The translations under genes and the position numbers were made by a program. From Elusimicrobiota bacterium (GTDB lineage Bacteria > Elusimicrobiota > UBA5214 > JBBAAG01), in assembly GCA_041658405.1 (NCBI GenBank), contig JBBAAG010000002.1:65876-129875 (forward strand): a DNA stretch of 64,000 nucleotides, written 5' to 3'. Of the stretch, positions 46,757-56,300 are shown piece by piece (the stretch's first letter is position 1; each line of letters opens with the position of its first letter). The notes below the pieces were generated by a model. It made no database searches. It worked only from the letters and a program-made list of their open reading frames with translations, and was not told the DNA's origin.

Positions 46757-48500
46757 GGCCCGCAAGGCTTATAAGCAGGTACCATAATAAGTAGCGGTGT
46801 TTATAGCCTAGCTGTATTCTGTAATTCCCTGGCGCGGTTAGGTTTATGCCGATAAGGCCGCCGGTATTTGTTATCTCATATTGAGAACACTTCCAGTACT
46901 TATGGTAGTTGTGGTTGAGTACCAAAAGCCCGGGTGTTCGCGCTTCTGCGGTTACGGTTATTTGGTTCGCACTAATCTTTGTTACCGTAGCCGTATTACC
47001 GTTGAGTATCATTCCATCTTCCGGATTCAAAAAAAATGCTTCCCCGCGGTAGGAAGGGTTTAGTTGTTTATCTACATCAGTATCGGAATATTCAATAAAC
47101 ATTTTTGGTATTGCGTATTCTCCCAGTTTAATAGCGCCATACCAGTTTAACGTCCCGCGGTTTTTCAGGGTGTTGAAGTACATATAAATATTATCGCGCG
47201 AGTGCATGAGTTGCGCATTACAAAATTCATCCGGTACCACATCTCTCACAGGCGGGTCAGAATAATTTATTGAATGGTAGCCGTCATAGGTAATTTTTAG
47301 TAGCGGTATAAATGTGAGGATTGAAATTAAAGCGATAAACGCGAAGTATAATCTTCCGTGTTTGGACATAAGTGCGGATACTTCGTTGATCCCATTGCCA
47401 ATGATGTATGCCAGGCAGAATACTATGAAGTAATTAAAATACTTTGCCGGTGCGTTTATCGTGTTAAACCACGGTAATTGCCAGAGTATACGAAAAATAT
47501 CAACCGGCGCGGTATACGCTGCGCTTATCCACAAAAACAGGGCGGTTATGCATAGCCAGAAAATGTTTTTACGGAACACGCGGACTACAGAGAATATGAG
47601 CAACAAAAAAGGTGTTAAGCCGATATGATAGGAAAGATTTTCTGTCTGCTCCCCTTCTCCTTCGTCCCAACGGAAAATGTTTATTAAACTTGGTATTTCC
47701 ATTGCGTGTATTGTTTGAGCAGAATACATCTTCTCGTGCATATCGATTGTGGGATGTAATACCGAACCCTTGGCATTGAATAGTTCAAAAACCAGCAGTA
47801 TCTTTACTGCAGCTACCAGAAATACAAACACCGTGAGGATCACTGCTTTTCTTGGGTAGTGGCCTACATCACGCATGCCGATACCGCGGAGGATGCTGTA
47901 TACAACAACAAATATTATTATGCACGGAAATACGAGTTCGCCGTCAGCCGCTGTTATTCCAATAAGCAGTACAGCAGGGATTAAGTACCTGTTTTTGCCG
48001 TATTGTACCCAGGATTCAAAAAAGTAGAGGATTGCAGGAGTTAGAAAATAATATAGTTCGTTAACGTTACCCCCGACAAAACGTATGGGAAACCATGCGG
48101 AGAAAGTTAGTACTGCCGTTGTTATAAACGCTGCGGATACGGTATACCCGTATATTTTACGTGCTAGTGCGTACCCAAACACTGCGCCGGTTAATAATAG
48201 CAGGAATGCTAATACTTTTAATCCAGCAATTTCGCCGAATACAAGGGTTAGCCATAACGACGGGCTGAATACCGGATCTTCCGGGTCGCTGATTGAAGGA
48301 AATCCGCCGCCAAAAAAGTGTGTCCTTAACGGTAATTCGTGGTGGGTTATTATATTATCCCGGATGATATAGTGCCTGGTGGCTAATTGCAAAAAGTCGT
48401 CATTCAAGAATATCATCTTCAGGTTTTGTATTACCGGAATAAAAGAAAGTATTGCGATAAGTATCAGTATAGCACCGATAATATACGTTTTATTTTTCAT
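46704..48500 (-). CDS. YfhO-like polytopic membrane protein (second copy)
   Basis: Paralogue of 40647-42437. It has LNDDFLQLATRHYI, LRTHFFGGGFPSISDPEDPVFSP, VGGNVNELYYFL, the LVLNHNYHKYWKC ending with a YRIQLGYK strand, and a last helix. About twelve helices are predicted. The reading frame is open back to 48530, but ATG 48500 has GGAG six bases upstream and is preferred (598 residues). It overlaps the end of the TMTC-like gene at 48490 by eleven bases, and its own 3' end overlaps the plus-strand gene by 53 bases. A role in sugar transfer at the outer face of the membrane is inferred only. Confidence 0.75.
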   Translation of the reverse strand: MKNKTYIIGAILILIAILSFIPVIQNLKMIFLNDDFLQLATRHYIIRDNIITHHELPLRTHFFGGGFPSISDPEDPVFSPSLWLTLVFGEIAGLKVLAFLLLLTGAVFGYALARKIYGYTVSAAFITTAVLTFSAWFPIRFVGGNVNELYYFLTPAILYFFESWVQYGKNRYLIPAVLLIGITAADGELVFPCIIIFVVVYSILRGIGMRDVGHYPRKAVILTVFVFLVAAVKILLVFELFNAKGSVLHPTIDMHEKMYSAQTIHAMEIPSLINIFRWDEGEGEQTENLSYHIGLTPFLLLIFSVVRVFRKNIFWLCITALFLWISAAYTAPVDIFRILWQLPWFNTINAPAKYFNYFIVFCLAYIIGNGINEVSALMSKHGRLYFAFIALISILTFIPLLKITYDGYHSINYSDPPVRDVVPDEFCNAQLMHSRDNIYMYFNTLKNRGTLNWYGAIKLGEYAIPKMFIEYSDTDVDKQLNPSYRGEAFFLNPEDGMILNGNTATVTKISANQITVTAEARTPGLLVLNHNYHKYWKCSQYEITNTGGLIGINLTAPGNYRIQLGYKHRYLLWYLLISLAGLTGLLYYGLFFLIRKPH

Positions 48501-50109
48501 CATATGCTCCAGATTCAGTTGAAGGCCCAATCCTTTGCGCTGTTAATATATCCTTTTGTTCCGCATCTTTCATCCCAAGCGCAGCATAGGCTCTTGAGCG
48601 GTTATAGTACAAGTTAGCAAAGTTTGGCTGAAAAAATATTGCGGTGCTGAGGTCGGATACCGTGTTTTGGTATTTCCCTAAATAATAAAAGGATATACCC
48701 CGATAAACCAAAGCTTTATATGAGTTTGGGTATTTTAAGTCAATGATTTCAGTGAAATCGTTGACGGCTGATTTGTATTCGCGCATATTGAAGTATAGCA
48801 ATCCGCGGTAAAAATATGTGCGTTGCAGAGGATAAAGTCCTATTGATTTGTCATAATCCTGTAATGCTGCAGGGTAATTGTCAGTTTTGAAATACGCGTA
48901 CCCGCGGTATGTATAGCCTAGAGCTGATTCTGGATATCGTTGTAGCTGGTGGCTCCACAAGGTTAAACTATTTCTCCATATTTTAGTATGTTGAAACGAC
49001 ATTAATGCTAATACTGATAACAGAAAAATGAATCCCGTATTTCTTAATAAATAATACTTTTTGTCTATAACATTAATAATTCCGGTAAAAAACAGGGATA
49101 ATCCTATCGACGGTAAGTACATACGGTGGTACATAGTGGCGTTCGTGAATAACCGCAGTAACGGGATAAAAGTTAATACAAATAATGTGTAAAAAAGAAA
49201 AAGTATGGTTTTTTTCCGGGCAGTATAGATCAAAATAAAGAGTAATGAAAGTAACGTTATTACTGTGATGAAATGTTTTGTGTAGGAATTGACAGGAGGT
49301 TCGGGCATACACGTGATCACCCAGGGTGATACATAACCGGAAATCAGTATCACAATTTCATACGCGGAATATATTAGTTTATTCAGCAAAAACGTAGCAG
49401 AGGGCGTGTCAAATTTGTAGATATCCATCGTTGCTGCTGTAAATAGCGAACCAAACACTGATGCGGTAAGCATAAACCATTTTTCCCGTACGTTTATTAG
49501 GGTTATACGTTTGTCATAATAAAAATCTATCGCCAGTAGGACTGCCGGCAGCGTTATAGCCAGAGGTTTTGATAGTAATGATAGGACGAAAAATATGTTT
49601 GTATAAACAAACGCGCGGTTCATTTTAATAGTTTTGTATTTTATATATGATAAAATAGATAGTAGGTAAAACATGGTGTATAGCAAATCATCCTGCCCGG
49701 CTGCCCATGCTACAGTATGCGACGCTAAAGGATGCAGGCCAAACAGTGCTGCAGCGAAAAACGCAGTGAGTGTATCCGGGAAAACAAGGTTCGCGAGTAA
49801 TAAAACTAATAGAACGTTTATTAAATGCAGTAACAAACTCGTAACATGAAATCCTGCGGGCTGCGGGCCAAATAGTTTGTACTGCAGCATATAGGATAAG
49901 TATGTTAACGGGCGGTACTCGCCGCCCAAAGGTTTAGTGAGGACGGTTGAAATGTTCTTCCACGATAGTGAGTGGATATCCTTGTTTTCCACAATTACTG
50001 AATAATCGTCCAGGTTGACAAATTCGTTGCGGAACACCGGAGATAAAGATAGTGTTATTACGGCAAAAAGTGTTATAACGCTCAAAACTGTTATTTTTGA
50101 TGTTTTCAT
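48490..50109 (-). CDS. TMTC-like GT-C membrane protein with TPR tail
   Basis: FVNLDDYSVIV (Asp34-Asp35), EYRPLTYLSY, FHVTSLLLHLIN, HPLASHTVAWAAGQDDLLY and LLSKPLAITLP show the TMTC-like core. GRDD of other members is GQDD here, as in the protein at 62200-63831, so these two form a subgroup of about 540 residues. Four to five TPRs follow the IWRNSLTLW junction (about 390-530). ATG 50109 is preferred over TTG 50118; neither has a ribosome site. It is transcribed away from the gene at 50169 and is joined to the YfhO-like gene downstream. Confidence 0.8.
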   Translation of the reverse strand: MKTSKITVLSVITLFAVITLSLSPVFRNEFVNLDDYSVIVENKDIHSLSWKNISTVLTKPLGGEYRPLTYLSYMLQYKLFGPQPAGFHVTSLLLHLINVLLVLLLANLVFPDTLTAFFAAALFGLHPLASHTVAWAAGQDDLLYTMFYLLSILSYIKYKTIKMNRAFVYTNIFFVLSLLSKPLAITLPAVLLAIDFYYDKRITLINVREKWFMLTASVFGSLFTAATMDIYKFDTPSATFLLNKLIYSAYEIVILISGYVSPWVITCMPEPPVNSYTKHFITVITLLSLLFILIYTARKKTILFLFYTLFVLTFIPLLRLFTNATMYHRMYLPSIGLSLFFTGIINVIDKKYYLLRNTGFIFLLSVLALMSFQHTKIWRNSLTLWSHQLQRYPESALGYTYRGYAYFKTDNYPAALQDYDKSIGLYPLQRTYFYRGLLYFNMREYKSAVNDFTEIIDLKYPNSYKALVYRGISFYYLGKYQNTVSDLSTAIFFQPNFANLYYNRSRAYAALGMKDAEQKDILTAQRIGPSTESGAYDEK

Positions 50110-50168
50110 ACAATACAATTTTACATTAATACATTATTGTTTTATTAATTAAATGATAAAATATTGTC
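50110..50168. promoter_or_regulatory. AT-rich divergent promoter region
   Basis: This 59-bp gap separates two divergent starts. On each strand a TAAAAT lies six to eight bases ahead of the ATG (plus strand 50157-50162), without a ribosome site or a clear -35. Leaderless transcripts in both directions are possible but unproven. Confidence 0.3.
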
Positions 50169-52571
50169 ATGAAAAAACTTGTTTACGCTGTATTGTTTAT
50201 CCTCGCAGCGATTCTTTTTACCACAAAACTTGCGGATCCCGATATCTGGTGGAGGCTGAAGTTAGGTGAGTATATTTATGCAAACCACGCGCTTCCGTCT
50301 ACTCTGTTGGGCAGGTATACTTGTCAAACACTGCGGTGGATAGATTATAGCTGGGCATATGACCTGGCATCATATCTTATTCATCAGGCAGCCGGGATAA
50401 ACGGGTTGCTGGTTCTTTCAATCTTAACCGGATTGCTGGGATTATATTTTTTCTTTATTACAACAGAAAAAAGTAAGCGCGGGTATATTTCAGCGATTTT
50501 GTTTATATTAACAATCATAGCGGTATCTTTTCGTATAACACCCAGGCCTGAAGTGGTTTCGTACCTGTTCTTTGCTGTTTATCTATACATATTTCGCGTT
50601 ATTGACAAACGCACAGTGCTACCCTGCGGAATACTGCTGGTTTTGTTACAGGCTCTATGGTCGAATATCCACGGATACTTTGTATTAGGCCTCGCAGTTT
50701 CGTTCGCATATTTTATTGATTCGTTATTTAAGAAGAAGGAGAAGATCACAGGTGTTATCACGACGGTTGAATTCGGGGTGATGTTTATTGCATTGACAGT
50801 TGCAAGTATGTTAAACCCTTTTTTATGGAGAATTTGGCTGATACCCCTTGATCTTCTGTCAATCCTGGCAATTACCGGTAATGCAGTGTTTAAACAGTAT
50901 GTTATAGAATTTAATTCCGCATTTATGTTATTCCCGGTATTTTCCGCGAAATTCTGGGAATATAAAGTGATGATAATCATTTCAGCGCTATTGTTGTTTT
51001 TCCCAAATAAACGCAAGGTTGTACAGGTTGTGCTATATATCCCATTGCTGGTATTATCGATAATATCTATCCGCAATATTGCACTGTTTTGTTTTTTTGC
51101 GATGGTTATAAGTATTGACAACCTACCGGCTGTAGTGCTGAGTTTTGAAAACAAAATCGGTAAACTGTATAAAAACATTATTATTGCAGCATTTATTATA
51201 TGCTCGGGAATTTTTGGGGGTATGGTTGTTACTAACAAGTACTATTATTCGCAACGTGATATCCGCGAGTTCGGGTTAGGTATAAAAAAAGAGCATTTTA
51301 TGTCAAACGCAGCGGAGTTTGTTAAAAACATGAAATCTGATATCCGGATGTTTAATGATTTTACATCAGGAGGGTACTTGATGTGGCGGCTGTTTCCAAA
51401 AACAAAGGTGTTTATTGACGGGCGTTGTACTATGAGCATTGCAGATTTTTTTGGGGACTACACTGAAACACTGAGGTATCACGAAAATTATGATATAACA
51501 GAAAAAAAGTATGGGATTAATACTGTGGTTTTAGATTATTCTGACTTAAGCACAAAAACGCTTGTGTCCTACCTTTGGCGGAAAAACGGGTGGAGGGTGG
51601 CGTTCATAGATTCAAATTCAATAGTTTTTGTGGATGAAAAAATCGCGGAAGTAAATTCTATCCCCATAAAAGATAGTTTTTACTTTTTGGGAAAACAAAA
51701 ACTTGCGGTTATGGAATCCCTGCCTGATACTGCGGCAAAAAACCGTATACCCTCCAAGGCAGTTGCTGTAGCACAGTTGTTCTGTATTCTGGGATACTAT
51801 GCTGAAGCAGTGGATGTGTATACGCAAATACTTGACGTACATCCTAAACTATACGAAGGATGGGCTGAACTCGGCAATGTGTACGCATATCTAGGCCGGC
51901 GTGATGATGCGATGCGGTGTTTCAATACCGCAAAACAAATTGAGCCTTCATACTATGCGGCATACTTATTTTTTGGGCAGTTGGTTGAGAAAGAAGGAGA
52001 CGTAATTCTCGCGGAAAGGATGTATGAACTGGCATTAGAAAAAAATAACCGCGCGATTGATGCGCGGACTTCATTAGCTGAATTATACGTCAAAAAAAAT
52101 GAGATCATAAAAGCAATTGAACAGTACAACGCACTTGAAACTCAATTACCGCGGGATGAAGATATTAGTACTAACCTCGGATTCTTGTACTTATCTCAAC
52201 AAAAGATAGGTTTAGCAAAAAAGAAGTTTGAAAAAATTTTTAACCCCAAACACGGACGGGTATTTTACGGGTTGGGGACAACTATGGTATTATCCGGTAA
52301 CCATTCTGCTGCATTAGCCTATTTTGAAAAAGCGATTCAGGCAGGGTATACTACCCCCGAAATACTTAGTGATTACGGAATTCTATTGTTTGAATCAGGC
52401 AATCGTCAGAAAGCAGTTAGCGTATTGAAAGAGTGTATAGCAAAATATCCGGAATTCTGGCGTGCTTGGCATAATTTGTACATAATTTACAGCAAAATCG
52501 GTAAGCGGGAGGAATCTAAAATGTATTACAAAAGAGCGGTTGAATTGCATCCGGCTTTGGAGAAAAACTAA
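50169..52571 (+). CDS. 'WWHL'-family polytopic membrane protein (WWRL variant) with TPRs
   Basis: First helix (2-19), then DPDIWWRLKLGEYI (23-36), where the His of WWHL is Arg. WIDYSWAYDLASYL, RPEVVSYLF, WSNIHGYFVLG, NPFLWRIW, EFGLGIKKEHF and SGGYLMWRLFPKTKVFIDGR follow, so the NxH and DGR motifs are kept. About eleven helices reach residue ~370, and about seven TPRs run from ~545 to the end. It is longer than the 646- to 711-residue members because of the larger TPR array. It could be an active transferase with altered metal or phosphate contact, but that is speculation. Confidence 0.75.
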   Translation: MKKLVYAVLFILAAILFTTKLADPDIWWRLKLGEYIYANHALPSTLLGRYTCQTLRWIDYSWAYDLASYLIHQAAGINGLLVLSILTGLLGLYFFFITTEKSKRGYISAILFILTIIAVSFRITPRPEVVSYLFFAVYLYIFRVIDKRTVLPCGILLVLLQALWSNIHGYFVLGLAVSFAYFIDSLFKKKEKITGVITTVEFGVMFIALTVASMLNPFLWRIWLIPLDLLSILAITGNAVFKQYVIEFNSAFMLFPVFSAKFWEYKVMIIISALLLFFPNKRKVVQVVLYIPLLVLSIISIRNIALFCFFAMVISIDNLPAVVLSFENKIGKLYKNIIIAAFIICSGIFGGMVVTNKYYYSQRDIREFGLGIKKEHFMSNAAEFVKNMKSDIRMFNDFTSGGYLMWRLFPKTKVFIDGRCTMSIADFFGDYTETLRYHENYDITEKKYGINTVVLDYSDLSTKTLVSYLWRKNGWRVAFIDSNSIVFVDEKIAEVNSIPIKDSFYFLGKQKLAVMESLPDTAAKNRIPSKAVAVAQLFCILGYYAEAVDVYTQILDVHPKLYEGWAELGNVYAYLGRRDDAMRCFNTAKQIEPSYYAAYLFFGQLVEKEGDVILAERMYELALEKNNRAIDARTSLAELYVKKNEIIKAIEQYNALETQLPRDEDISTNLGFLYLSQQKIGLAKKKFEKIFNPKHGRVFYGLGTTMVLSGNHSAALAYFEKAIQAGYTTPEILSDYGILLFESGNRQKAVSVLKECIAKYPEFWRAWHNLYIIYSKIGKREESKMYYKRAVELHPALEKN

Positions 52572-52585
52572 TATTGCTTTTATAC

Positions 52586-52614
52586 TTGACAAAAAGGGCT
52601 TTTATGTATATTAA
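52586..52614 (+). promoter_or_regulatory. Sigma-70-type promoter before the SbsA-Ig / giant surface protein unit
   Basis: TTGACA (52586-52591), 17 bp, TATTAA (52609-52614): the same hexamers and spacing as the promoter of triplet A. A GAGGG at 52665-52669 serves the ATG at 52676. The 104-bp gap holds no hairpin that looks like a terminator. Confidence 0.65.
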
Positions 52615-52675
52615 TATAGTAGGCCTACATATTTGAAATGTAAAGTTAAAGTGTAGATATTGAAGAGGGTTATGT

Positions 52676-53398
52676 ATGACTATAAAACAACTATGTTGTC
52701 TGTCAATAGCTTTGCTGTTATTCAGCACTGTTGTTCATGGATTTGAAGTTGTTAACACAATGCCTGCTAATGGAAGTGTTGATGTTCCGGTAGAATTGAA
52801 TATTGTAATTAATACGGATACTGAGATTGACATAAACAGCCTTTTACCATCCCGAGTGTCAATCAACGGTAAAGCAGCGTCCGCGTATATGCCAAAATTA
52901 AAAAAAATACCGATGCCTATGCGTACAATGCTTTTATTACCCATAAAGGCGGAGTATGATACTGAATACGAGATTACTCTTACCGACAAAATTATGGATA
53001 TCAACGGCCAGGTACTTACGCCGTATACGTTTAAGTTCCGTACAGTTAAAGAATTTCCGTTGCAAATACTGGGGATATACCCCTCAGATAAGAGTACTTT
53101 GTATTTAGACGAAATGTCAACCGATAATCAGTATCTGGAATTAACATTCAATCAGCCGGTATGGATTGACAACGATTTTATTAAAGTATACGGCCGCAGG
53201 AATAATGAGGTGGAAACAAATCTGGATAACATCGCATTAACCGAAGCGGTTGAGAGTATCCGGATAGATTTCAAATTTCCTCTGGATGACAATGAAAAGT
53301 ATTCGGTTGTAATATCTTCAGACGGTGTATGGAGCAACACCAAAAACAGGATGAAAGCAATGCATAAATGGTCATTTAATACGCGGGGAAAAAGATAG
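52676..53398 (+). CDS. Secreted SbsA-type Ig-like (Big_5) domain protein
   Basis: The signal peptide is QLCCLSIALLLFSTVVHG. Two Ig-like units follow: residues ~22-122 (VNTMPANGSVDVPVELNIVI ... YTFKFRT) and ~125-238 (ILGIYPSDKST, LTFNQPVWID, KWSFNTRG). The 'P.nGs.dVPv...I.i.f' opening and 'yt..f.t' ending are typical of SbsA Ig-like domains of S-layer and surface proteins. No enzyme motif is present. The gene directly abuts the 2299-residue protein (TAG then ATG), so it may help anchor or present it. GAGGG fixes the start. Confidence 0.75.
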   Translation: MTIKQLCCLSIALLLFSTVVHGFEVVNTMPANGSVDVPVELNIVINTDTEIDINSLLPSRVSINGKAASAYMPKLKKIPMPMRTMLLLPIKAEYDTEYEITLTDKIMDINGQVLTPYTFKFRTVKEFPLQILGIYPSDKSTLYLDEMSTDNQYLELTFNQPVWIDNDFIKVYGRRNNEVETNLDNIALTEAVESIRIDFKFPLDDNEKYSVVISSDGVWSNTKNRMKAMHKWSFNTRGKR

Positions 53399-56300
53399 AT
53401 GCCACACAAAAACGGAAGACTACAAAAAAGATTAATACCGTTTTTCTTAATCCTGATATTTTGTATGATACCGCTCACCCCTTGTTTTGCTGCGTTAACG
53501 TTAACTCTTAACGATGGGGTGGATGAAGGGGGAACATGGACTCATATCGATCCTGCATACGATTGGGCATACGACGATTTTAATCAGGGCTGGGCAAGTA
53601 ATGGGGCTGATGTCCGCGGGTTTCATATAGGAGTGGACGCATCAGCGTATTATCTTTACTATTGGTACTGTTATAACCGTTCTGACAGCACTTACTCTGC
53701 GAATGTCGGGATTTATAGCGGGTCGTGGTATTACTCTACAGAAAGCCAAAACACGACACAGTGGGTGCTACAAGAAAACGTATTCCAAACAGCAACATCC
53801 GCGATTCTCAGGATTTCCGGTAGCGGTGACGGGTCTGCTCTAGGCACAGCAGCTGACTGTTTCCGTATGATTTTAATAAACCCCGGCGCACCGGCTTCAC
53901 CCAATGTAAGCGCGTATACCGAAGGAACAACCGCTGCGACCTGGTCATGGACTGCCGGGACGTATGACGCAAGGTATGATGTGGCTGTAGTGAACCGTAC
54001 CCCGGGCGGTACGTGGTCAGCTTGGACTTATCACAATGCGTATGTCGATCATAATGTTGTTTCCGGTACGTTGTCAAGTTTGGTGGTAGGGCAGGAGTAT
54101 AAGATTGCCGTACGTACCCGTAACTGGCATGATTCGAGTAATACATACGCTAACCTTTCCGGTTGGGCATATGAAGATGAAGTTAGTAATGTCCTTATTA
54201 CAGGCACGCCGGGAACGCCGACGGTTGGGGATACAACACTTACGTCATCAAGTTTGAATGTCAACATTGCCCCGGGAAGTAATGCTGCGGTTATGATCTA
54301 CGCAATAAAAGTTACCGTCGGGGCAAGTACGTATTACGTTCAATCCAACGGGACACTGGGTGCCAGCGCTGTGTGGCAGACAGACGCTACCTGGGGTGAT
54401 AAGGTGGTGACAGGATTATCGGCGAATACAATGTATACATTCCAGGCAATCGGAGACGCGCCGTCAGGGAAATTTAATTACGGCGGGGCGTATGTTTACA
54501 GCGCGGAAGTTTCAAAGTACACATTATGCCTTGCCGCACCGACAAGTCTTACCTGGGGGACTATTACGACAACAAGTATTTATATGTCCTGGAATGCTAA
54601 CGGGAATGCTGCGGGGACGACTTACCGGCTGGAGTATTCAAATGACGGTGCTTCGTGGTTACTTGCGGGTGAAACTACTAATACCTACTTAACGCATTCA
54701 TCACTCACCCCGGGGAAAAAGTATTATTATAAAGTTTGTGCAAAAAACGGGGATGGCACCTATACTTCTTATGCAACGCCGACACCGGCGTATAAGTATA
54801 CACTACCCAACCCGCCGGGGACGATTACCTGGGGGACCATTACAGTGTCAAGCATATATTTTTCATGGACTACCAACAGTAATGATTCTGCGGTGGTGTA
54901 TTACACCTCGCATTCAATAACCGGTACAAGCTGGTCCGCAGAAACTAATTCCGCGAATGCGTATTACGATGATACAGGATTATCACCCAATACTATACAT
55001 TATTATCGAGTATGGACCCGTAATGGTGATAATAAGGATTCTTCCTACACCGCACCGTCGCCTACGTATAAGTATACTCTCTGCAATACGCCAAGCGCAC
55101 CGACGGTTACCGCAGTATCTTCGACGTCTATCAATGTAGTAATAAACGAAAATAGTAATCCGACAAACACAACGTTTTCTATAAAAGTTGTGCATTCCGG
55201 AGGGACTGAGTATGTGCAGTCAGCAAAGACTTTAGGCGCGTCGGCGGTGTATCAGACAAAGTCTGTGTGGGGAACAATTAACGTTTCCGGGCTTACTGCC
55301 AACAGGCAGTATACAGTGTCAGTAGATGCGAAGAACGGTGACGGTACGGCAACGTCGTATTCTTCCACCGCTGCAAAATATACATACCCGCAGCCCGCAA
55401 ATGTTACTGAAACTAATAGCCGGCAGACCGGTGTTCCATACCCTGACGCCATATTTGTTTTTACTAACGCTATAGGTTTTGGGTCAAATAATGATACAGG
55501 GACAAAAGGAACATACTATTATCGTTATAAGGTATCGCAGAATACGAGTTATACGTTTACCGGGTCGGAAGAAATGTGGAGCGCTTCAACATTAGGTATA
55601 TCGACCTCCACTGCGGGGGAAGGAACGTATTACCTGCACCTGAAACCGTATAACAGCGATAATGCGAGCAGTACTCAGGGATACTTCGGGCCGTATAACT
55701 ACGGATACTACTATGGCGGTGTGCCTAAAATGGAGGATACTTCCGGGAATTACGAAATTTTTTGTGATGTCTTCGCGCAGGCGGGATATATGCAATTCGA
55801 TCAGGATCTTACTAACGACGCGACGGTGTACTACGCATTGGGTGAACCCGGCGGGATTTCTGTCCTCAACGAAGGAGGAGGGTCGCCTGTAAAATATGTG
55901 TATGCCGGATTTTACTGCGGCGATTTCACAGAACCCGGCCCTGTTGCCGACCTCGTTGCTTCACGCGCAGATCAGTTAAAACTAACCTGGTCATCACCAG
56001 GTGAAGATGATGAAACAGGAACTCTTACAAATGGTGTTTTCAGGATAAAAGTGTCAACAGATCCTGCGTATTCATGGTCCTTTGCGGATTATACAGTTGC
56101 TATCACCACTACAGCCACGCCGGATGAGGCTCAGGCGTATTACATCGGGAATCTCTGCCCCGATGCAACAAAGTATTACGCGCATATATGGACGGTGGAT
56201 GCGCATGGGAATGTAAGTATAAATTCGAATGAGGCTAATTCCTATGCCGGCTACTTTACCCGGGGGCAGGATATGGATAAACAGTTTGCGTTCTCCGCTT

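Noticed and set aside
50579..51238. 219-codon open frame on the minus strand
   Set aside because: It is antisense to the membrane core of the WWRL protein. Long shadows are expected opposite hydrophobic codons, and the product has no recognisable feature.
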